From UBA6921 sp031363085 (lineage in GTDB: Bacteria > Pseudomonadota > Gammaproteobacteria > SG8-11): 5,346 bases of DNA. The position numbers were made by a program, and so were the translations under genes. Positions 1 to 5,346 of this stretch are shown here, piece after piece (the stretch's first letter is position 1; the number at the start of each line of letters is the position of its first letter). A model generated the notes under the pieces. The model had not been told where the DNA came from and searched no databases. It saw only the letters and a program-made list of their open reading frames with translations. The stretch is from contig JANLTU010000201.1 of NCBI GenBank assembly GCA_031363085.1, positions 1 through 5,346 on the forward strand, written 5' to 3'.

Positions 1-686
1 CCGAGTAACACTTGCGTGCGCTCAGGTTTTGGTAACAGCCGTACGGTGACCTCCACCACGATGCCAAGCAAACCTTCCGAGCCGGTGAACAATGCGAGCA
101 GGTCATACCCGGCGCTGTCACAGGCGTCACTGCCGAGCGTGACAATTTCGCCATCGGCCAATACGACTTTGAGTTTGAGAATGTTGTGCACCGTCAGTCC
201 GTATTTCAAACAATGCACCCCGCCGGAATTTTCTGCCACGTTGCCGCCGATACTGCACGCGATTTGCGACGAGGGGTCGGGCGCGTAATACAGGCCGTGC
301 GGTGCCGCAGCTTGCGAAATGGCAAGATTGCGCACCCCAGGTTCAACACGCGCGCTGCGGTTGCGCAGGTCGATATCAAGAATGCGATTGAGTTTGGCCA
401 GCGACAGCAGCACGCCTACCACGAGCGGCAACGCTCCGCCCGACAACCCGGTGCCCGCGCCACGCGCCACGAGCGGCACACCGAGCCGATGACATAGCCG
501 TACGACGGCTTGCACTTGCTCGATATTTTCCGCTAATACGACAACCTGCGGCACCTGGCGATAGGCCGACAAGCCATCGCATTCATATGGACGCAATTCT
601 TCATTACTGGCGAGCACCGCGTGCGCGGGCAGTAGGGCGCGCAGCGCGGTGATGATCATCGGTGTTGGAGCAATATCGGTGGTCAT
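1..686 (-). CDS. glcD: Glycolate oxidase subunit GlcD, FAD-linked (N-terminal 228 codons, 3' end cut by window)
   Basis: This is the FAD-binding subunit of the glycolate oxidase complex (GlcDEF), which oxidises glycolate, and often D-lactate, to the 2-oxo acid and passes electrons to the respiratory chain. The frame is open from ATG 686 to the window edge. The match to E. coli GlcD as I remember it is strong: YECDGLSAYR at residues 34-43, the FAD-loop RGAGTGLSGGALP at 75-87, PGVRNLAISQA at 116-126, YYAPDPSSQIACSIGGN at 133-149 and AENSGGVHCLKYG at 151-163. The N-terminus is about ten residues shorter than in E. coli, which is ordinary variation. The gene starts 11 nt after the upstream kinase stop and has no visible Shine-Dalgarno (the preceding bases are CTTCAATTTCC). 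It is therefore probably read through from the kinase by translational coupling. An internal ATG (Met10) is a less likely start. glcE and glcF would be expected beyond position 1. The family call is near certain; the substrate in this operon is inferred. Confidence 0.95.
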   Translation of the reverse strand, partial: MTTDIAPTPMIITALRALLPAHAVLASNEELRPYECDGLSAYRQVPQVVVLAENIEQVQAVVRLCHRLGVPLVARGAGTGLSGGALPLVVGVLLSLAKLNRILDIDLRNRSARVEPGVRNLAISQAAAPHGLYYAPDPSSQIACSIGGNVAENSGGVHCLKYGLTVHNILKLKVVLADGEIVTLGSDACDSAGYDLLALFTGSEGLLGIVVEVTVRLLPKPERTQVLL

Positions 687-697
687 GGAAATTGAAG

Positions 698-2032
698 TTA
701 TAACGAGTGTTGTGACAGCCGATTGTATACGGTCGCCAGCGCATTCTCATCGCCGACGTTGCCGGGGAAAATCACTACCGGCAGATCCGGATAGCGCGGA
801 TGATCCGCCGGGCAGCGTACCATCGACACACCCGGCAGCACTTGGCCGAGCAGGCGCGCGGTGCGCAGCGCCAAACCGGTGCTGAGCGTATCGTTCGAGG
901 TGATGCCACCTTTGCTGATGAGAAAACCCAAGTCGCGCGGCAGTTGTTGCACGATATCCATCAACACGCCCGAGACCCGAGCGCCGAAGGCGAGGCGTTC
1001 GCCCGGTGTGGCAAAATTGCGTTCGATGCGGCTGGTGTACACCACACTGGTGAGGCCGTCGCGATGATGCGCAGCAAGGCGCTGCAATGCAGCGTCCAGC
1101 ACGGCCGCATGTTCCTCTGGCAAGCGGTTCACGTCCAGCTCGATCCCCGCAGTGCCGGGTTGTTGCAATAAGGCATGCAACTGCGCAGTAGTCTTCGCGA
1201 CGTGGGATCCGACGATGACCGCGCCGGGCTTTCCCGCCCGCGTCCACTGCCCCATCTGTTCGGCGCGCACCGGTTGCGGCGGTAGCTGCGCCAGTGAGGT
1301 GAGCAGGCTTGCCGCGCTGCGGAACAGAAAGCGTTTGCCATGCGGTGCGGCGACCACATTTTTTAGCGCGGCGCAGAAATGGTCCAGATCGGACTGCTGT
1401 TCCGCATCCACCACACAGCAGGCATTGCCGTTTAGCATACGCAAGCGGGGTCCAACATCGCCGCGCACTTCAGCGAGCGTAAAGCGTTGCACTTCGCTGG
1501 CACGGATGCGGCCCTGGGTTTTTTCTTCGACGTAATCGGGCAGATAACTGTGCTGGTAGGCAAACAGCGAGTCGCGCGCGAATTCGGTTTGATGCACCGG
1601 CACCCATTCGTTCTCTACGCGCAAGTAGTGCACGCTGTCGCGGGTGACGCGACCGGCTTCGAAAAAAGCCGGTACTAAAAAATGCGCGTCGAACGGCCCA
1701 AGCTCTTGCGCGATGACATCGGTTTCCACCGGAGAGTGGCCGCGCAACGTGGAGTCCGAGCGGCTGACGATGAGCGGATGAATGGCCCGCCCCTCGCGCT
1801 GCATCATGTCAAGCACCGCGCGCAGGTTACCGCATACCGCGCGTGTAACCTGCGCAGCTTGCGTTGCAGAAAGGGCGCGCGTGTTGGTGAGAATGAAAAA
1901 CAGCGGCGCGGCATCGTTGAGCGCCTCGCGCAGGGTGGCTTCGTCCCAGCGCGTGAGCAGCAGGCAACTGTGTACGGTTTGCGAGCCGGTCGGGTCGTCG
2001 TCGAGGACGATGATTTTGGTGGTGGCCATCAC
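698..2032 (-). CDS. Four-carbon acid sugar kinase family protein (DUF1537; OtnK/DtnK/OiaK-like)
   Basis: This is an ATP-dependent kinase of the DUF1537 family. Characterised members phosphorylate C4-C5 sugar acids such as 3-oxo-tetronate (OtnK), D-threonate (DtnK) and 3-oxo-isoapionate (OiaK). The N-terminal sugar-acid-binding domain shows DDDPTGSQT at residues 11-19, TNTRAL at 49-54 and SRSDSTLRGH at 90-99. The C-terminal nucleotide-binding domain shows KGGITSNDT at 374-382 and FPGNVGDENAL near the end (422-432). At 444 residues it is full length for the family, with no break. Two start codons lie side by side, GTG 2032 and ATG 2029. The nearest Shine-Dalgarno-like bases (GGA at 2041-2039) overlap the end of the preceding gene, so I cannot decide between them. 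The start lies 3 nt after the upstream stop, which indicates coupled translation with the phosphoketolase-like enzyme. The family is clear but the substrate is not: members differ in substrate while keeping these motifs. The linkage to glcD favours a route that yields glycolate, which is an inference. Confidence 0.93.
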   Translation of the reverse strand: MMATTKIIVLDDDPTGSQTVHSCLLLTRWDEATLREALNDAAPLFFILTNTRALSATQAAQVTRAVCGNLRAVLDMMQREGRAIHPLIVSRSDSTLRGHSPVETDVIAQELGPFDAHFLVPAFFEAGRVTRDSVHYLRVENEWVPVHQTEFARDSLFAYQHSYLPDYVEEKTQGRIRASEVQRFTLAEVRGDVGPRLRMLNGNACCVVDAEQQSDLDHFCAALKNVVAAPHGKRFLFRSAASLLTSLAQLPPQPVRAEQMGQWTRAGKPGAVIVGSHVAKTTAQLHALLQQPGTAGIELDVNRLPEEHAAVLDAALQRLAAHHRDGLTSVVYTSRIERNFATPGERLAFGARVSGVLMDIVQQLPRDLGFLISKGGITSNDTLSTGLALRTARLLGQVLPGVSMVRCPADHPRYPDLPVVIFPGNVGDENALATVYNRLSQHSL

Positions 2033-2041
2033 GGACTATCC
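2030..2041 (-). promoter_or_regulatory. Translational coupling junction between the phosphoketolase-like gene and the kinase gene
   Basis: Reading the minus strand, the bases are GGA-TAG-TCC-GTG-ATG. The TAG (2038-2036) ends the upstream gene and the GTG (2032) or ATG (2029) begins the kinase. A weak GGA core sits 6 nt from the GTG and 9 nt from the ATG. The spacing leaves no room for a promoter or terminator, so a terminating ribosome probably restarts here and keeps the two proteins in a fixed ratio. Confidence 0.6.
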
Positions 2042-4264
2042 AGCCAACATCATTGCCCGTTCCGCAATCGCCTGCGCGGTTAAACCATTGAAGTCCATCA
2101 GTTCATTCGGTGATGAGGTAGTCTCGCCGCGCTTCCAGCAGAGTGTGTCGCGTTTTGCTGCGCGGGTGCGCAGCAGCACCGGTTCCAGGCAGGCGCTGGG
2201 GCCACCGCTGATGGCGAGTAGCGCATCGCCGTCGAACAAGGCATTGAAGCGGTCCGCGTCGAGAAACATATTGTCAGGCTCGGACACCGTGTCCCACGCG
2301 ATGTCGGTGGGGCGATACAAGCGGCGCGGATTCACAACCGCGACAATGCGCACGCGATAGCCCTGTTTTTCCAAGGCGTCTTTCGCCGCAAAGATCGGCA
2401 GGAACACCATGTCGCCGTTCGCCGCGAGCACCACGGTGCGTTGACCGGTTTTGCTTTCGTACAGCGGGATGGCGCCGTCGTCGAGCGCGCGCTGGCTGTC
2501 GGCAAGCGACGTATAAATTGGCAGCGGGCTTTTCGACGCGAAAATCACGACGCCTTTGTTACTGCTCTGTGTCGCCCACGCGTACGCGGTTTGAATCGAG
2601 TTGGCATCGCAGGGGAATAGCGGATAGACATTGCCGTTGCGCATCATCGCCGCAAAGTAGTTTTCCACTTCCGGACGCTGGTGCGTCCACCCGTTGCGGC
2701 CTTGTTCCAGTGCCCCGGCGGTGTACATGCACACGATCGACGGCGTCTTGCGGCGCAGTTCGGCCATTGCCTGCGTCACCGTCTGGATGATCGGCAGACC
2801 GTTGATGGCGAAACTTTCATACGACAGCCACAGCGCGCGCGAACCGAATAAGGCGAGACCCGCTGCCATCCCCGCGCACGCATCTTCATTGAGCGGTTCA
2901 TACACGCGGCCGGTTGGACTCTGGTGATACAGCCCATCTGCGGTGGGATGGCGGATCTGCATCGCCGCGTTGATATTCTTCATACCGGACGCTTCGTTGC
3001 CGTCGGCGTTGCTCACCAGGTAACGCGGATCAGCTTGCGCCACGGCACCGACCAGCGTGCCCATCGCGGTCGACGGCACCTGCTTGTCGCCCAGCGCAAA
3101 ATCGGTCAGCGGCAATTTGCCCAGTGCAGCAATCTCCAACACTTTTTCGGTCACCACCGTCTTTGCGGCGGGGCCGCCCCCGGCGCGTGCAAAGTTGTCG
3201 CGCACGATTTGCCACGCCTGCGCCGGCAACGCGCGGCGCACGAGAGCGTCGCGCATGTGTTGTGCATCCAGCGTATCCGCCGGATACAGGTTGTGCGACT
3301 TGGCGCCGGTGGTATGCACACCCGACCCCTTAAGTTGCTTGACGATACAGCACGACAGCGTGCCATCCAGCGCCGTGCGCGCGGCGCGATCCATCCCTTC
3401 GAGTACCGCTTGGGTAAAGGCCAGACGCTGCGGCAATGAAAAACAGGAACTGTCGACATAGGCGCCGTCTTGGCCGGAGTCGTCGAAATCTTTTGCATTC
3501 ACCAGCACGATGTTCTTGAAGCCGTGGCCTTGCCAGTAGTTGATCATGGCCTGGTTACTCATCGTGGACACCATCGAATGATGCTCCTGCGAATAGCCGT
3601 TCCAGATCAGCACCGGCAGGAAATTGGTCGACTGTGGATAGGCGGTATTGAAATGCAGCATCGACGACAGGACATACGGCTCGCCCATACCGCCGTCGCC
3701 CACCGTGAACGGGAACAGTGTGCCCGGATGCAGCAACGCACCGGCCATCGCGAAATGCTGGCCTTGCCCGAGCGGCCCGGCGGGGGCGAGAACACCTGGG
3801 ATTGCGCCCGACAGGTGCCCGAGCAAACCATGCTGTTCGCGGAAGCGCTCGCGCATTTGCTGCACGCTGTGGATGCCCATGTGTTCCAGCGAAGTATCGA
3901 GAAACAGCGCGCTGTAAAAGCCGGGAGCATGGTGGCCCACTTCGGTCAGGATGTTGGTGTGCCCGAGCATGACAAGCGCCGCGTAGGCTTCCGCGCTCGA
4001 CGCAAAACCACCGGGATGGCCGGAGGCCTTCGCGCCGGTGACTTGCAGCGTGAGATAACGCAGTGCGTCGGCGCACAGCAGCGTCTGATACACAGCGCAT
4101 GGATCAGCCGGATCGCTGATGGCTTTGTTACCGGGGCTGATGACTGCGGTCCCGGCCATGGAATCGAATTCCGGCCACGCTGCGCCGAAGTGGTCGATGC
4201 CTGCGCAGAAAGCGGGCATTGCCGGTGCGCTACCCGATGCGGTGTTGATGGCGGCTGGGGTCAT
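2036..4264 (-). CDS. Divergent phosphoketolase/transketolase-family ThDP enzyme
   Basis: This is a thiamine-diphosphate enzyme of the phosphoketolase/transketolase superfamily, 742 residues long (canonical phosphoketolases are about 790-825). Residues 1-50 are low in recognisable motifs. The pyrophosphate domain then shows KASGHPGG (79-86, transketolase-like), GDGGMGEP (189-196) and NGY (222-224), a GDG-to-Asn spacing suited to Mg-ThDP binding. GAKSHN (320-325) resembles the phosphoketolase segment TFRAHQ. The pyrimidine domain has EPLNEDACAGMAAG (456-469), where Glu460 fits the cofactor-activating Glu. It also has NGWTHQRPE (524-532), whose His528 matches the His of phosphoketolase NGFxHQDPG. 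RGETTSSPNELM (712-723) matches the C-terminal phosphoketolase EEGTTTTPFDM motif. The usual EGGELGY is replaced by LGQGQHF (165-171) and GDGE by GDGG, so the reaction may not be standard phosphoketolysis. The start is supported by a good ribosome binding site. It is first in the operon. Transketolase is the alternative label; the C-terminal motif and HQ motif favour phosphoketolase ancestry. Confidence 0.85.
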   Translation of the reverse strand: MTPAAINTASGSAPAMPAFCAGIDHFGAAWPEFDSMAGTAVISPGNKAISDPADPCAVYQTLLCADALRYLTLQVTGAKASGHPGGFASSAEAYAALVMLGHTNILTEVGHHAPGFYSALFLDTSLEHMGIHSVQQMRERFREQHGLLGHLSGAIPGVLAPAGPLGQGQHFAMAGALLHPGTLFPFTVGDGGMGEPYVLSSMLHFNTAYPQSTNFLPVLIWNGYSQEHHSMVSTMSNQAMINYWQGHGFKNIVLVNAKDFDDSGQDGAYVDSSCFSLPQRLAFTQAVLEGMDRAARTALDGTLSCCIVKQLKGSGVHTTGAKSHNLYPADTLDAQHMRDALVRRALPAQAWQIVRDNFARAGGGPAAKTVVTEKVLEIAALGKLPLTDFALGDKQVPSTAMGTLVGAVAQADPRYLVSNADGNEASGMKNINAAMQIRHPTADGLYHQSPTGRVYEPLNEDACAGMAAGLALFGSRALWLSYESFAINGLPIIQTVTQAMAELRRKTPSIVCMYTAGALEQGRNGWTHQRPEVENYFAAMMRNGNVYPLFPCDANSIQTAYAWATQSSNKGVVIFASKSPLPIYTSLADSQRALDDGAIPLYESKTGQRTVVLAANGDMVFLPIFAAKDALEKQGYRVRIVAVVNPRRLYRPTDIAWDTVSEPDNMFLDADRFNALFDGDALLAISGGPSACLEPVLLRTRAAKRDTLCWKRGETTSSPNELMDFNGLTAQAIAERAMMLAG

Positions 4265-4272
4265 GACTTTTT

Positions 4273-4277
4273 TCCTC
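4273..4277 (-). promoter_or_regulatory. Ribosome binding site of the phosphoketolase-like gene
   Basis: The minus strand reads GAGGA followed by 8 nt (AAAAAGTC) and then ATG at 4264. This is the only strong Shine-Dalgarno in the operon. It supports the 4264 start over the internal Met16 and Met36, despite the poorly conserved first 50 residues. Confidence 0.75.
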
Positions 4278-4292
4278 GATCAAAATAGATGC

Positions 4293-4321
4293 TTGGCAAC
4301 CACCGTAGCATCCGGTATGGT
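4293..4321 (+). promoter_or_regulatory. Candidate sigma70 promoter of the IclR-family gene
   Basis: A TTGGCA -35 element (4293-4298, 5 of 6 consensus bases) is followed after 17 bp by a TATGGT -10 element (4316-4321, 4 of 6). Transcription would start near 4328, inside the left half of the 40-bp palindrome and about 36 nt before the ATG. A repressor bound there would block it, which fits autoregulation. It was found by eye, so the exact boxes are uncertain. Confidence 0.45.
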
Positions 4322-4360
4322 ATTCTCACAATATAGAATCGTTTCCACATTGTGAGAATA
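4321..4360. promoter_or_regulatory. 40-bp near-perfect palindrome, probable IclR-family operator
   Basis: The outer arms TATTCTCACAAT (4321-4332) and ATTGTGAGAATA (4349-4360) are exact reverse complements. Symmetry continues to the centre between 4340 and 4341, so 17 of 20 base pairs match; the mismatches are 4333/4348, 4335/4346 and 4339/4342. Each half also has local two-fold character: TTCT and AGAA flank 4323-4338, and CACA-T-TGTG lies in 4347-4354. It can therefore be read as two adjacent inverted sites, as expected for a dimer-of-dimers regulator. It lies between the divergent genes, over the candidate operon promoter and the start region of the regulator gene. The inferred role is binding of the adjacent IclR protein to control both directions. 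Confidence 0.8.
4330..4358 (-). promoter_or_regulatory. Candidate sigma70 promoter of the phosphoketolase-kinase-glcD operon
   Basis: On the minus strand, TTCTCA (4358-4353, 4 of 6) is separated by 17 bp from TATATT (4335-4330, 5 of 6). The predicted start is near 4323, giving a leader of about 60 nt before ATG 4264. Both boxes lie entirely inside the palindrome, so binding there would occlude RNA polymerase. The mirror-image position on the plus strand has a poor -10 (CACATT). The three central mismatches of the palindrome may therefore exist because of the promoter. Confidence 0.5.
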
Positions 4361-4363
4361 GGG

Positions 4364-5113
4364 ATGAGCGCCGAACGCCAATCTTCCATCCAGGTGCTGG
4401 ACCGGGCCATGCTGTTGTTGCAGACCATTGCCGGCCAGCCCGACGCGGCAAATCTGAAGTACCTGTCCGCCCACACCCGGCTGCACACCTCCACGGCTTT
4501 TCGGATTCTCTCCGCGCTGCAAGCGCACGGCTGGATCGAGCGCGACGAGCGAGGTTACTACCGCGTCGGCGGAGTGTTCCGGCGCATGGCGGGGCACGCG
4601 GCGGCTGCGCCGGATCTGCGCGACGCCGCGCGCCCGGTGATGGAAGAGTTGCGCGACCAAGTCGGCGAAACGGTAAATCTCACCGTGCGCGAAGGCGATG
4701 AAGTGGTGTACATCGAGCGTGCCGTGCCCAAGCGCATGATGCGTGTTGAGCAAGTGATCGGTAGCCGTGCACCGTTACACACGACCGCCGTCGGCAAACT
4801 CATGCTGGGCGAACTCGGCGCCGATGCCTGCACCGGCTACGCACGCCGCACCGGGTTGCCGCGTTACACAGTCAATACCATCACGAAAGCAACTGTGCTG
4901 AAAAAAAGCGCAGCGGAGAGCGCGCAACGCGGTTACGCCTACGACAATGAAGAAGCCGAGTTAGGCGTGGGCTGCATTGGCACCTTGATTCGCAATGCGA
5001 GCGGACATGTGCTGGCGGGATTGTCTATTTCGGCGCCGATTGAACGCCGCCGCGATGCGTGGGTCGTATTACTGCAACAGGCCGTGAAACAGATCTCCCA
5101 GCGGCTGCGCTGA
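4364..5113 (+). CDS. IclR-family transcriptional regulator
   Basis: This is a 249-residue regulator of normal IclR length, expected to act as a cytoplasmic DNA-binding dimer or tetramer. An N-terminal winged helix-turn-helix spans about residues 7-70: SSIQVLDRAMLLLQ is the first helix and TSTAFRILSAL (42-52) the recognition helix, followed by the wing GYYRVGG. The C-terminal effector domain carries the family pattern GSRAPLHTTAVGK (133-145) and, near the end, GYAYDNEEAELGVGCIG (190-206). I chose ATG 4364, which gives the usual short MSAERQSS lead. A GTG at 4352 in frame would add four residues but lies inside the operator arm. The ribosome binding site is weak (GTGAG at 4352-4356, itself in the palindrome). 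The divergent position next to the operator suggests it controls the catabolic operon and itself. Repressor or activator, and the effector, cannot be told from sequence; a pathway intermediate or glycolate/glyoxylate is plausible. Confidence 0.95.
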   Translation: MSAERQSSIQVLDRAMLLLQTIAGQPDAANLKYLSAHTRLHTSTAFRILSALQAHGWIERDERGYYRVGGVFRRMAGHAAAAPDLRDAARPVMEELRDQVGETVNLTVREGDEVVYIERAVPKRMMRVEQVIGSRAPLHTTAVGKLMLGELGADACTGYARRTGLPRYTVNTITKATVLKKSAAESAQRGYAYDNEEAELGVGCIGTLIRNASGHVLAGLSISAPIERRRDAWVVLLQQAVKQISQRLR

Positions 5114-5179
5114 ACACCGCGTGCGGCAGGAACTCGTGTAATATACGCGAACCGCTTTGGACGAATCGACACAGTTATT
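5114..5179 (+). promoter_or_regulatory. Short intergenic region with possible gspF promoter
   Basis: This 66-nt gap has an AT-rich GTAATATA stretch (5138-5145) that could hold a -10 element (TAATAT at 5139, or TATACG at 5142). I see no convincing -35 at the right distance. No hairpin followed by a T run is present, so the end of the iclR transcript is not marked by a clear intrinsic terminator. gspF has no obvious Shine-Dalgarno (ACACAGTTATT before the ATG). Confidence 0.25.
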
Positions 5180-5346
5180 ATGGGTGCCTTCGAATACACC
5201 GCACTAGATACCACCGGTCGCGAACGCAAAGGCGTGACCGAGGGCGATACCGCGCGTCAAGTGCGTCAAAGCTTGCGCGAACAGGGCATGATTCCGCTGA
5301 ACGTGGAAGAAGTGCAGAAGCGCGAGGAGCGCGCGCAAAAATCCGG
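5180..5346 (+). CDS. gspF: Type II secretion system inner-membrane protein GspF (N-terminal 55 codons, cut by window)
   Basis: The first 55 residues fit the N-terminus of GspF, the polytopic inner-membrane platform protein of the type II secretion system. GspF couples the GspE ATPase to pseudopilus assembly. MGAFEYTALD opens the protein, followed by the pattern GRERKGVTEGDTARQVRQ and LREQGMIPLNVEE, which is characteristic of the GspF cytoplasmic start. PilC of type IV pili is the alternative, but PilC usually has a longer lead with an F-x-Y-x-W/G-x-D pattern, so GspF is preferred. The highly charged end (QKREERAQKS) fits the linker before the first T2SF domain. The membrane segments lie beyond the window. 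gspE, which usually precedes gspF, is not upstream here; the neighbour is the unrelated iclR gene. Confidence 0.85.
   Translation, partial: MGAFEYTALDTTGRERKGVTEGDTARQVRQSLREQGMIPLNVEEVQKREERAQKS

Noticed and set aside
16..497. Plus-strand open frames opposite glcD
   Set aside because: The minus-strand frame here matches GlcD nearly throughout, so the plus-strand frames are shadows.
1782..2360. Plus-strand open frame (192 codons) spanning the kinase/phosphoketolase junction
   Set aside because: It is antisense to two well-supported genes, has Ser/Arg-rich composition, and has no family motif.
3555..4100. Minus-strand 181-codon frame inside the phosphoketolase-like gene
   Set aside because: It is an out-of-frame shadow on the same strand, Arg/Ala-rich with no motif. 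The other frame carries the ThDP motifs.
2036..4264. Calling the enzyme a standard xylulose-5-phosphate/fructose-6-phosphate phosphoketolase (xfp)
   Set aside because: Both diagnostic phosphoketolase signatures are altered, so a specific substrate or gene symbol is not supported.
3470..4288. Long plus-strand open frame (272 codons) antisense to the phosphoketolase-like gene
   Set aside because: It lies fully opposite a gene with clear family motifs. Its translation has low-complexity, Arg/His-rich composition and no recognisable domain, so it is a shadow frame of GC-rich coding DNA.
4326..4355. Possible CRP site from the TCACA and TGTGA elements
   Set aside because: A CRP site is TGTGA-N6-TCACA. 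Here the elements are in the opposite order and about 20 bp apart, so they belong to the larger palindrome.
5118..5127. CCGC-GT-GCGG hairpin after iclR as a terminator
   Set aside because: The stem is only 4 bp with a 2-nt loop, and no T run follows.

Overview
The window looks like chromosomal DNA from a moderately GC-rich beta- or gammaproteobacterium. This rests on a GlcD-type glycolate oxidase subunit close to the E. coli form, an IclR regulator, and the start of a type II secretion gene (gspF). No mobile element, RNA gene, CRISPR array or long repeat is visible. Taxonomy below class level cannot be read from the sequence.

Layout: positions 1-4264 carry three genes on the minus strand, transcribed from right to left as one probable operon. 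First is a 742-residue thiamine-diphosphate enzyme related to phosphoketolase and transketolase (2036-4264). Next is a DUF1537 / four-carbon acid sugar kinase family protein (698-2032), which starts 3 nt after the previous stop. Last is glcD (1-686, cut by the window edge), which starts 11 nt after the kinase stop. Divergent to them, on the plus strand, is an IclR-family regulator (start 4364, end 5113). After a 66-nt gap comes the first part of gspF (5180 onward), which looks functionally unrelated.

The 99-nt divergent intergenic region holds a near-perfect 40-bp palindrome (4321-4360; 17 of 20 base pairs match). It overlaps a plausible promoter for the operon and the start region of the regulator gene, so it is very probably the IclR operator.

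Together the genes suggest an IclR-controlled catabolic unit. The kinase would phosphorylate a keto sugar acid or related small polyol acid. The phosphoketolase-like enzyme would act on a phosphorylated ketol in the same route. Glycolate oxidase would feed released glycolate to glyoxylate. The substrate is unknown. The phosphoketolase-like enzyme keeps the thiamine-binding residues and the apparent catalytic Glu and His but has lost the usual phosphoketolase EGGELGY and GDGE signatures. That makes it, and its pairing with a DUF1537 kinase, the most interesting part of the window.
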